Below are positions 1 to 5,131 of a stretch of 5,212 bases of DNA, piece by piece. The translations under genes were made by a program, and so were the position numbers. Below the pieces are notes generated by a model that saw only the letters and a program-made list of their open reading frames with translations, made no database searches and was not told the origin of the DNA. Source of the DNA: Ardenticatenia bacterium (GTDB taxonomy: Bacteria; Chloroflexota; Anaerolineae; Aggregatilineales; Ch27); contig JALSTC010000064.1 in assembly GCA_026983935.1 (NCBI GenBank), forward strand, positions 1 through 5,212, in the 5' to 3' direction. Within the stretch, counting starts at the first letter, position 1, and every line of letters begins with the position of its first letter.

Positions 1-2
1 TC

Positions 3-614
3 TGGGTGGTCGCCATCACCAACGCCGTCAATTTTCTGGACAACATGGACGGCCTCGCCGCCGGGCTGACGGGCATCGCGGCGGCCTTTTTCTTTGTGCT
101 GGCTCTGCGGGAAGGGCAGGGGCTGGTCGCCAGCCTGGCGGCGGCGCTGGGCGGCTCCGCCATCGGCTTCCTGATCTTCAACTTCAACCCGGCCAGCATT
201 TTTATGGGCGATATGGGCAGCCTGGTGCTGGGATTCATGCTCTCCGTGCTGGCGATCAAGCTGCGCTTCAACTCGCCGTTGAGCATCACCACATGGTCGG
301 TGCCGGTGCTGGTGCTGGGGCTGCCGATCTTTGACATCTCGCTGGTCATCTTCACCCGGCTGCGTGAAGGCCGCCCGCCCTGGCAGGCAGGCAAAGATCA
401 CACCTCGCATCGGCTGACACAGATGGGCCTCAGCCCGCGCCGGGCGGTGCTGGTATTATATGGTGCATGTGTTTTACTGGGTCTGGACGCTGTCATTGTC
501 AACCGCAGCACGCCGGATGTGGCCCTGATCATCGTCGGGCTGACGGCGGCACTGGCGCTGGCAGCATTTATCGGGTTAGAACGTTTTCGTATTCATCAAC
601 AGGCAGGTGATTGA
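3..614 (+). CDS. WecA/TagO-type polyprenyl-phosphate GlcNAc-1-phosphate transferase (GT4 family), 3' part
   Basis: This is the C-terminal part of a membrane enzyme that moves a sugar-1-phosphate from a UDP-sugar to undecaprenyl phosphate, the first lipid-linked step of wall or surface polysaccharide synthesis. The reading frame is open to the window edge (a Trp codon precedes the GTG at 6), so the GTG is internal and the true start lies outside. Family motifs are visible: NAVNFLDNMDGLAAG near the start (the NxxN..D.xDGL loop with acidic residues), FMGDMGS (the catalytic-loop Asp), and DHTSHRL, equivalent to the His-rich cytoplasmic loop of WecA/TagO/MraY. The HxSHRL form points to the WecA/TagO branch rather than MraY. 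About six hydrophobic helices are present. The stop codon is 3 bases before the epimerase start, so the two genes are surely co-transcribed. The sugar substrate (GlcNAc or another HexNAc) cannot be fixed from sequence. Confidence 0.92.
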   Translation, partial: WVVAITNAVNFLDNMDGLAAGLTGIAAAFFFVLALREGQGLVASLAAALGGSAIGFLIFNFNPASIFMGDMGSLVLGFMLSVLAIKLRFNSPLSITTWSVPVLVLGLPIFDISLVIFTRLREGRPPWQAGKDHTSHRLTQMGLSPRRAVLVLYGACVLLGLDAVIVNRSTPDVALIIVGLTAALALAAFIGLERFRIHQQAGD

Positions 615-617
615 TTT

Positions 618-1559
618 ATGAGTGAGACATATCTGGTCACGGGCGGCGCGGGATTCATTGGGTCGCATATTGTGGAGACACTGGTACGGGCCGGGCACAC
701 CGTCCGGGTGATTGACAACTTCGCCACCGGCAAGCCGGAGAACATCGCGCACCTGCGCGATCAGATTGATTTCTATGAGCTGGACATCACCGACCGCAGC
801 GCGCTGGACGCGCCGATGGCCGGCGTGGATTACGTGCTGCACCAGGCGGCCATTCCCTCCGTGCCACGCAGCGTGGACGATCCGCTGGGCACGCATGACG
901 CCAACGTCAACGGTACGATCAACGTGCTGGACGCGGCGCGTCAGGCAGGCGTGCAGCGGGTGGTCTATGCGGCGTCGTCATCTGCCTACGGCGAAATTCA
1001 GGGCGAATACAAAAGTGAGGACATGAGGCCGCAGCCGCTTTCCCCCTACGCTGCGGCCAAGCTGGCCGGGGAGTACTACTGCCAGGCCTTTTACCACGTG
1101 TACGGGCTGGAAACGGTGGCCCTGCGCTACTTCAACGTCTTCGGCCCGCGCCAGGACCCTACCAGCCAGTACGCGGCGGTGATCCCGCTCTTCGTCACGG
1201 CCATGCTGGATGACCGTCCGCCGACGGTCTTCGGCGATGGCGGGCAAAGCCGCGACTTCACCTATATTGACAACGTGGTGCACGGCAACCTGCTGGCCTG
1301 CAAAGCGCCTGCCGCTGCCGCCGGGGAAGTCATCAATCTGGCCTGTGGGGATCGTACTTCCCTGCTGGAGCTGATCGCGGCGATCAACGACATTCTGGGG
1401 ACGGACATCCAGCCGGTGCACACCGACCCACGCCCCGGTGACATCCGCCACTCCCGTGCGGACATCAGCAAGGCCCGCCGTCTGCTCGGCTTTGAGCCGC
1501 AGGTGAGCTTCCGCGAGGGGTTGGAACGCACCATCGCTTGGTTCCGCAACGGGGCTTGA
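618..1559 (+). CDS. NAD-dependent UDP-sugar 4-epimerase (UDP-GlcNAc/UDP-Glc 4-epimerase, WbpP-like)
   Basis: A complete 313-residue extended short-chain dehydrogenase/reductase that inverts C4 of a UDP-hexose using tightly bound NAD+ in the cytoplasm. The Rossmann motif TGGAGFIG is at residues 8-15, an Asp (33) follows strand 2 as expected for NAD, SSSAYG at 120-125 gives the catalytic Ser/Thr position, and YAAAK at 144-148 is the YxxxK catalytic pair. The C-terminal half has YFNVFGPRQDP (171-181) and SRDFTYIDNV (211-220), typical of GalE/WbpP-type epimerases. In the stretch GDIRHSRADISKA, Ser279 sits where E. coli GalE has the bulky Tyr299 and WbpP a Ser. By known structure-function work this small gate residue favours N-acetylated UDP-hexosamines; that assignment is inference from motif alignment. 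ATG 618 is supported by AGGTGA at 605-610 with a 7-base spacer. It follows the lipid-carrier transferase in the same operon. Confidence 0.93.
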   Translation: MSETYLVTGGAGFIGSHIVETLVRAGHTVRVIDNFATGKPENIAHLRDQIDFYELDITDRSALDAPMAGVDYVLHQAAIPSVPRSVDDPLGTHDANVNGTINVLDAARQAGVQRVVYAASSSAYGEIQGEYKSEDMRPQPLSPYAAAKLAGEYYCQAFYHVYGLETVALRYFNVFGPRQDPTSQYAAVIPLFVTAMLDDRPPTVFGDGGQSRDFTYIDNVVHGNLLACKAPAAAAGEVINLACGDRTSLLELIAAINDILGTDIQPVHTDPRPGDIRHSRADISKARRLLGFEPQVSFREGLERTIAWFRNGA

Positions 1560-1583
1560 GCGTCTGGGCGTCAGCAGCGCAAC

Positions 1584-1622
1584 AAAAAACACGCCGGGAC
1601 ATGTGCTCCCGGCGTGTTTTTT
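1584..1622. terminator. bidirectional intrinsic terminator between epimerase and lexA
   Basis: The arms 1584-1599 and 1607-1622 are perfectly complementary over 16 bp around a 7-base loop. The GC-rich core (CACGCCGGGA / TCCCGGCGTG) is flanked by six A on the left and six T on the right, so transcripts from either side end in a hairpin plus U tract. It lies between the convergent epimerase stop (1559) and lexA stop (1638) and can serve both. Confidence 0.95.
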
Positions 1623-1637
1623 CCTTGAAATCGGCCT

Positions 1638-2348
1638 CTACAGCATCCGGATCACACCCAGCACCTTGCCCTGAATCTGGCAGTTGTTGGGGTGGACATA
1701 GATCGGCTTCATGGAGGGATTGCGCGGCTGAAGTCGGATGCGTGTCCCTTCATCATAAAAGGCCTTGAGTGTCGTTTCGTTGCGCTCCGGCAGCCAGACG
1801 GCCACCAGGTCGCCGTCGTTGCAGGTCTTCTGCCTGCGCAGGATGACCACATCGCCGTCATCAATCAGCGCGTCAATCATGGACTTGCCCTGCACCTGCA
1901 GGGCGAAGACCTCACCAGGGGCTAGGCCGTGCAGCATGTCTTTGGAAACTTCAATTGTGTCCACGTCCGGATCATAATACTGCCCGAAATCATCCCCCGG
2001 CAGCATGACCGGCTCACTGGCGACAATCCGCCCTACCAGCGGCACACGCGCCACGTTCAGGGCCTCGGCAGCCCGAACGGCCATTTGTTTGGCAGAATCG
2101 CGGTGACGCACCAGCCGGATGCCGCGTGACTTCTCCGCCGCGCGTTCCAGCCAGCCCTCGGCAACCAGCTTCTTGAGGTTGTAATTGACCACCGAGGTGG
2201 ATGTGATGTTGCAGGCTTCCCCGATCTCCCGAATAGTCGGCGGATAGCCCTGCTCGTTTATGAAGCGTTCGACGAAATCCAGGATGGCTTTTTGGCGGTC
2301 GGAGAGCAGATCGTACAGTGCATCAAGTTCAGCGTCGTCATAACTCAT
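1638..2348 (-). CDS. lexA: LexA repressor (SOS response, S24 family autoprotease)
   Basis: Transcriptional repressor of DNA-damage genes that self-cleaves when stimulated by RecA filaments. Numbering from the ATG at 2348 (236 residues): winged helix-turn-helix at about 15-80, with YPPTIREIGEACNITSTSVV as the LexA DNA-binding signature; linker; cleavage region VGRIVASEP with the scissile pair Ala110-Ser111; nucleophile Ser156 in GKSMID; general base Lys195 in ETTLKAF. The usual scissile pair is Ala-Gly, so Ser here is a variant, and the distance from cleavage site to Ser is 46 residues against 35 in E. coli LexA. An ATG at 2357 would add three residues, but the GAGG at 2358-2361 directly abuts it; that same GAGG lies 9 bases before ATG 2348, so the shorter form is preferred. 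It is preceded by a strong promoter holding an SOS box, so autorepression is expected. Confidence 0.95.
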   Translation of the reverse strand: MSYDDAELDALYDLLSDRQKAILDFVERFINEQGYPPTIREIGEACNITSTSVVNYNLKKLVAEGWLERAAEKSRGIRLVRHRDSAKQMAVRAAEALNVARVPLVGRIVASEPVMLPGDDFGQYYDPDVDTIEVSKDMLHGLAPGEVFALQVQGKSMIDALIDDGDVVILRRQKTCNDGDLVAVWLPERNETTLKAFYDEGTRIRLQPRNPSMKPIYVHPNNCQIQGKVLGVIRML

Positions 2349-2387
2349 GAGGGTCATCCTCGCACATCAGTTCTATAGTCTGCCCCC

Positions 2388-2416
2388 AGTATAGGCGAAC
2401 TGCTGTTCGATGTCAA
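2388..2416 (-). promoter_or_regulatory. sigma70-type promoter of lexA
   Basis: Read on the - strand, a perfect -35 TTGACA (2416-2411) is followed by a 17-base spacer and -10 TATACT (2393-2388). Transcription would begin near 2381, leaving a leader of about 32 bases before ATG 2348. The spacer carries the LexA operator. Confidence 0.88.
2396..2409. promoter_or_regulatory. LexA operator (SOS box, GAAC-N4-GTTC type) in the lexA promoter
   Basis: CGAACTGCTGTTCG is an inverted repeat with 5-bp arms around 4 bases and matches the Gram-positive/Cheo-box type LexA site GAACnnnnGTTC. It sits between the -35 and -10 of the lexA promoter, so a bound LexA dimer would block RNA polymerase: classic negative autoregulation relieved by DNA damage. 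Confidence 0.9.
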
Positions 2417-2420
2417 GCAA

Positions 2421-2545
2421 TTTTCCCAAATTATCCACACTTATCCCAAATCATCCCCAAATTTAAGCCACTTATCCACAATATCCCTTTATTCATCCAC
2501 AGCTTTCTCCTATCCCGCCCGCCCTTTATCCAGATCATATCCACC
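2421..2545 (+). repeat. phased array of DnaA-box-like 9-mers
   Basis: A run of 9-mers resembling the DnaA box TTATCCACA, all on the + strand. Exact matches are at 2431-2439 and 2472-2480; one-mismatch sites are TCATCCACA (2493-2501) and TTATCCAGA (2526-2534); two-mismatch sites are TTATCCCAA (2441-2449), TCATCCCCA (2451-2459) and ATATCCACC (2537-2545). Weaker ones are TTTTCCCAA (2421) and ATATCCCTT (2481). Starts fall at 2421, 2431, 2441, 2451, 2472, 2481 and 2493, that is steps of about 10 or 21 bases, so most boxes face the same side of the helix. The array fills the space between the lexA -35 and the end of the cNMP/PH gene and runs slightly into that gene. That the sites are bound by DnaA is inference; the array itself is directly visible. 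Confidence 0.75.
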
Positions 2546-4288
2546 GTGGGACGTGTCGAAATCATCCGGGTGGGTGGCCTGATGGTAGACGGCCAGCCAG
2601 CGGGCAATCTCCTCGGCAAGGCGATCCATGTCGTCCTGCTCCTTCTCTTCGACTTCTTCCCGCTGGCGGCGCAGGATATCCTCCTGGAGGGCATGCGGCT
2701 TGTAGATATAAGGGAACTCGATTTCGCCGGTACTGGCGCTGTTGCCGGCATCTTCATCGGCGGCAGTCTGGATCGTGACCGTGCCGTAATTGAGCATCTT
2801 CTGCCAGATACCTCTGATAGAGACATTCACGCCCTGAATATTGCGGATCAGGATCGTGCTTTTTTCGTCCTGCAGCCACAGGGGGCGGCGGTGAATGCGG
2901 GTGAGGGTCTGATCGTCAATGATGTAGAGATCATTGTGCCAGTCCTCGTACATATACCACCACCACAGCCCCAGGAAGCCAAACAGCAGCAGGAAGAACA
3001 GCACCCGCACCACCGGCTGGATCAGATTCCAGGGCCAGGCCCAGTACCAGAATATATTGATGAAGAGCAGCACCACGCCCACAATCATGAAGAACGTCGG
3101 AGCAAAGATGGCATTCCACAGGACCAGCCAGTGCTTGCGGTAGATGACGCGGAAGCCTTCGTCAATGCGCACGCGGATATCGAAGAATTCCACCAGCCGA
3201 TTCCAGCGTTCTTGCATCTGCGTGCGGACGGATTTGGGCGGCTCAGGAGGCTGAGCCGGCGGACCGCCGGGCTGCGGCAGGTCTTCTGCGCGAGTGCGAT
3301 TGAGCGCTTTCTTGCCGATGAAATGATCGATCTTCTCCCGGATTTTTTCCCGGTCTTCCGCGGCACGGTGGGAGCTTTTCCGCCGCATTTCATTGTTCAG
3401 CAGTTCGGCAAGTTCTTCCGGATGCTCGATCGTATCGAAAACCAGTGTGCCCCCTGCGCCTGCAGTGGCAATGATCAGGTCGCCAAAATCGAACCGCTCC
3501 GCCCAGTACCCTTCCTGTGAGGTGCGGACGGCCTGAATGCTGGACAGGGGTGCCTGCTCGCGCGTCTCATTGAAGGTCAGCAGCACCCGCTCTTCATGCA
3601 CCACGCGCTGATTGGTGATGACAAACCAGTCATTGCGCCAGTCAAAGTAATTGTAGATCACGCTGAGAACAGGCACGAACAACGCAGGAAAAATCGCCAC
3701 CACCACCAGCACCCGCGGTAGAACCGGAACCAGGTAGACGATCAGTGGCAGGGGCAGCAGCAGGAAAAACAGCGGCAGCGCCCAGAATGCCCGACGCAGG
3801 AATGCCCAGTAATGGCGGCGGGTGTAGCGCAGCACGATCTCGCCCGGTCTGAGCCAGGGGAAATCCTGGTCGAGCAGAGCGTTGCGCACGTCATGACGCA
3901 CGTTCAGTCGGGCTTTGATGCGAGGATGGCGGCGGATGAAATCGTCAAAGTCCCGCTTGGGCAGCACCAGGGCCACGGCGTCGCGGACAATGACCAGCGA
4001 ATAGGGGCGCTCCTCATGAACAAACAGCGACCGCTCCCCGACGAATTCCCCGGCTTTCACATCGGCCACGCGCCGCTCAATGCCGTCCGCATCCACATGC
4101 AAAATACGCCCCTCGCCGGAGACGAACAGATACAGGGCAAACGTATATTCCGCCTGCCGGAAGACATACTCACCTGTCCGGTAGGTTTCCACCCGGAAGA
4201 GCGGTTCCAGCAGTTCCAGTTCCTCGCTTGAGAGCTGCGAGAAAAGCGGCAGCCGGCTGATGTGAGCAAGCTTTTGTGCGCGATCCAT
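2510..4288 (-). CDS. membrane protein with cyclic-nucleotide-binding domain and two bacterial PH (bPH2) modules
   Basis: A 592-residue protein of unknown exact role. Residues about 10-125 form a CRP-type cNMP-binding barrel: it opens with LPLFSQLSSEELELLEPLF and has the phosphate-cassette-like GEFVGERSLF...ERPYS (80-97), where Glu85 and Arg94 fit the cassette but Pro95 replaces the usual Ser/Thr. Two helix pairs (about 167-213 and 388-444) anchor it in the membrane. Each is followed by a bacterial PH module: NDWFVITNQRVV...DFGDLIIATAG (about 219-300) and NDLYIIDDQTLTRI...NYGTVTIQTA (about 452-540). A charged, Pro-rich linker (303-353) joins the halves, and a Glu/Arg-rich likely coiled coil (about 535-565) is near the end. 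No CRP-type DNA-binding helix is present, so it is not a transcription factor. It could be a membrane-bound sensor or scaffold responding to a nucleotide. ATG 4288 has only a weak ribosome site, but homology to the cNMP domain starts right after it. Confidence 0.85.
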   Translation of the reverse strand: MDRAQKLAHISRLPLFSQLSSEELELLEPLFRVETYRTGEYVFRQAEYTFALYLFVSGEGRILHVDADGIERRVADVKAGEFVGERSLFVHEERPYSLVIVRDAVALVLPKRDFDDFIRRHPRIKARLNVRHDVRNALLDQDFPWLRPGEIVLRYTRRHYWAFLRRAFWALPLFFLLLPLPLIVYLVPVLPRVLVVVAIFPALFVPVLSVIYNYFDWRNDWFVITNQRVVHEERVLLTFNETREQAPLSSIQAVRTSQEGYWAERFDFGDLIIATAGAGGTLVFDTIEHPEELAELLNNEMRRKSSHRAAEDREKIREKIDHFIGKKALNRTRAEDLPQPGGPPAQPPEPPKSVRTQMQERWNRLVEFFDIRVRIDEGFRVIYRKHWLVLWNAIFAPTFFMIVGVVLLFINIFWYWAWPWNLIQPVVRVLFFLLLFGFLGLWWWYMYEDWHNDLYIIDDQTLTRIHRRPLWLQDEKSTILIRNIQGVNVSIRGIWQKMLNYGTVTIQTAADEDAGNSASTGEIEFPYIYKPHALQEDILRRQREEVEEKEQDDMDRLAEEIARWLAVYHQATHPDDFDTSHGGYDLDKGRAG

Positions 4289-4336
4289 GGCGATTCGCTG
4301 TAATTCGACGCTGCATGATCAGGATTTCTACATTGC

Positions 4337-4364
4337 ATTGTACCGGGGCTTGCGGCAAAGGCAA
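4337..4364 (-). promoter_or_regulatory. probable promoter of the cNMP/PH gene
   Basis: On the - strand, TTGCCT (4364-4359), a 16-base spacer and TACAAT (4342-4337) resemble a sigma70 promoter. The start would be near 4330, about 42 bases before ATG 4288. It is the best match in the divergent interval. Confidence 0.55.
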
Positions 4365-4397
4365 CCATTCATCAATCACCGATTCGGTGGAGAGGCG

Positions 4398-4409
4398 TGC
4401 CGATCGGCA
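4398..4409. repeat. 12-bp perfect palindrome between divergent promoters
   Basis: TGCCGATCGGCA is self-complementary over all 12 bases and lies between the promoter of the cNMP/PH gene and that of the tRNA. It could be an operator, but a single copy gives no proof. The remainder of 4289-4507 holds only the two promoters; no credible gene is seen there. Confidence 0.3.
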
Positions 4410-4465
4410 TGGATGGCCAGGTTCACATTGGAGGGTCAAGGGGGCCCGTGCATTGCAAAAAAGTA

Positions 4466-4494
4466 TTGCCAAAGCCGTAGGGTGATGCTATAGT
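4466..4494 (+). promoter_or_regulatory. promoter of the CAT-anticodon tRNA
   Basis: TTGCCA (4466-4471), a 17-base spacer and TATAGT (4489-4494) form a good sigma70-type promoter. The predicted start near 4501 leaves a short leader of about 7 bases before the mature tRNA 5' end. Confidence 0.7.
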
Positions 4495-4507
4495 ATAGCG
4501 CGTAAGA

Positions 4508-4580
4508 GGCGACGTAGCTCAGTTGGCAGAGCGGGGGACTCATAAGCCCTAGGTCACTGGTTCAAGTCCAGTCGTCGCCA
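4508..4580 (+). tRNA. tRNA with anticodon CAT (elongator Met, or Ile2)
   Basis: A full cloverleaf can be drawn: acceptor GGCGACG (4508-4514) with CGTCGCC (4573-4579), all 7 pairs; D stem GCTC (4517-4520) with GAGC (4529-4532); anticodon loop CTCATAA (4539-4545) with CAT at 4541-4543; T arm ACTGG / CCAGT around TTCAAGT (4561-4567); discriminator A4580. The 3' CCA is not encoded. The anticodon stem GGGGA / GCCCT has three Watson-Crick pairs, one G-U pair and an A-G mismatch next to the loop. The G1-C72 pair argues against an initiator tRNA. Elongator tRNA-Met is most likely, but a lysidine-modified tRNA-Ile reading AUA also has a CAT gene anticodon and cannot be excluded by eye. Confidence 0.92.
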
Positions 4581-4581
4581 C

Positions 4582-4651
4582 AAACTGAAGACCCACTTGC
4601 ACCACTTTGGGTTACCCTGGGGTGTACAAGAAAAAGGGTTATTCAGTTTTT
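4582..4651 (+). terminator. long interrupted hairpin with T tail just after the tRNA
   Basis: The 5' arm 4582-4603 pairs with the 3' arm 4621-4649 in four blocks: AAACTGAA/TTCAGTTT (8 bp), ACCC/GGGT, CTTG/CAAG and CACC/GGTG, separated by small internal loops and an A-rich bulge (4631-4635). That makes 20 pairs, with a 17-base apical loop. Five T (4647-4651) close it. It begins 2 bases after the tRNA and probably ends or trims the tRNA transcript. The lower stem is AT-rich, so it may be a leaky terminator. Confidence 0.6.
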
Positions 4652-4772
4652 AAGGTTCGACGTGCAGGACGTATCCTGCAGCAGTTGCCAACGGCTGACA
4701 GCAATCAGTCTGAGGCGACAAACATATCGTCACGCATTTGCTTGGTAGGCTAGGGCGTGACAGCGACAAGAT
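4652..4772 (+). other. gene-free, hairpin-rich stretch; possible small RNA
   Basis: No coding frame with recognisable content was found here. Several stems are visible: TGCAGGA/TCCTGCA (4663-4669 with 4674-4680, 4-base loop), CTGA/TCAG (4695-4698 with 4705-4708) and GTCACGC/GCGTGAC (4729-4735 with 4755-4761). An intrinsic terminator follows directly. Signature motifs of SRP RNA, RNase P RNA and tmRNA were not found, and no convincing separate promoter was seen, so transcription would most simply be read-through from the tRNA promoter. Confidence 0.35.
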
Positions 4773-4806
4773 GGGCCACTTGATAAGTGCGAGTGGCCCG
4801 CTTTTT
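4773..4806 (+). terminator. intrinsic terminator
   Basis: GGGCCACT (4773-4780) pairs perfectly with AGTGGCCC (4792-4799) and is followed by GC and five T (4802-4806). A competing smaller hairpin, CACTT/AAGTG (4777-4781 with 4785-4789), uses part of the same arm. It closes the structured stretch downstream of the tRNA. Confidence 0.8.
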
Positions 4807-4830
4807 ATGCTTGAAGTAGTCACGACTTAA

Positions 4831-4957
4831 TCTGACACTCACGCTACAATGGATGAGCACAAAAGGGAGTGTCAGATGACCAACGAAGAGAAAATTATCA
4901 AGAACAAACTGGGCCTGCTACGACTGGCAGAAGAACTGGGGAAATGCAAGCCAGGCG
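4831..4957 (+). mobile_element. left-end remnant of an IS481-family-like insertion sequence
   Basis: TCTGACACTC (4831-4840) recurs inverted as GAGTGTCAGA (4867-4876), 26 bases apart. The outer copy is probably the left terminal repeat and the inner one overlaps the transposase start codon. Between them lies a -10-like TACAAT (4845-4850) and the ribosome site GGGAG (4865-4869). Homology to the transposase N-terminus stops at about 4957, where the sequence changes to an alpha/beta-hydrolase gene on the other strand. The rest of the element and its right end are missing in this window. Confidence 0.7.
4876..4957 (+). pseudogene. IS481-family transposase, N-terminal fragment (truncated, frameshifted)
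   Basis: From ATG 4876 the frame reads MTNEEKIIKNKLGLLRLAEELG, the start of the helix-turn-helix domain of a common IS481-type transposase family. The family usually continues GNVSQAC or similar. Here the frame gives GKCKPG, but dropping one A at 4942-4944 restores GNASQA, so a 1-base insertion is likely before the break at about 4957. Beyond it the frame stays open to the window end, but that part is only the antisense of the hydrolase genes. The DDE catalytic domain is absent. GGGAG lies 6 bases before the start. Confidence 0.75.
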
Positions 4958-5119
4958 CGGCGCGAGTGCCTCCAGCAGATCGAGGTAATCTTCCGCTGCC
5001 TCGGATGTGCCGGGCACGATCAGCAGCGGGCGGCCCGTTTCTGGCGGTGCATCGGGTGCACTGTCCAGATAATGCAGCCGCACAAAGCCATTGCGCACCC
5101 GGCTCTCATACACAGTCAT
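4898..5119 (-). pseudogene. alpha/beta-hydrolase, N-terminal fragment truncated at the IS junction
   Basis: The ATG at 5119 opens a 73-codon frame. Residues 1-55 look like the start of an alpha/beta-fold hydrolase: a strand pair (FVRLHYLDS), then RPLLIVPGTSEAAEDYLDLLEALAPR, where VPGTSEAAEDY is the oxyanion-loop strand (the place of the usual HG motif) followed by the first helix. From residue 56 the protein is read from the antisense of the IS remnant and ends at a chance stop. The nucleophile elbow, acid and His are all lost, so it should be inactive. The start lies 12 bases after the stop of the upstream gene, with a GAGG at 5133-5130 as ribosome site, so it was the second gene of an operon. 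Its native substrate is unknown. Confidence 0.7.
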
Positions 5120-5131
5120 ATCCGCCCGACC

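Noticed and set aside
978..1592. A 204-codon open frame on the - strand opposite the epimerase
   Set aside because: Antisense shadow of a complete, motif-bearing epimerase; its composition is Arg/Val-rich without recognisable domains.
2421..2510. CRISPR array or satellite repeat
   Set aside because: The repeated units are only 9-10 bases, degenerate and without spacers of constant length; they fit DnaA boxes far better.
2431..2826. A 131-codon - strand frame crossing the DnaA-box array
   Set aside because: It is an alternative frame of the cNMP/PH gene end, Ser/Arg-rich, running on into the array; no sign of a real protein.
2546..3520. A 324-codon open frame on the + strand opposite the cNMP/PH gene
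   Set aside because: It is wholly antisense to a gene with clear domain content, and its translation shows no family motif; GC-rich third positions make such shadow frames common.
4170..4493. Several short frames over the start of the cNMP/PH gene and its upstream interval
   Set aside because: They overlap the real gene start, its promoter and the tRNA promoter on both strands and have no recognisable content.
4508..4660. Attachment site of an integrated element at the tRNA 3' end
   Set aside because: No second copy of the tRNA 3' end and no integrase gene are in the window.
4652..4806. SRP RNA, RNase P RNA, tmRNA or a known riboswitch
   Set aside because: The conserved core motifs of these classes were looked for and not found, and no intact gene follows that a riboswitch would control.
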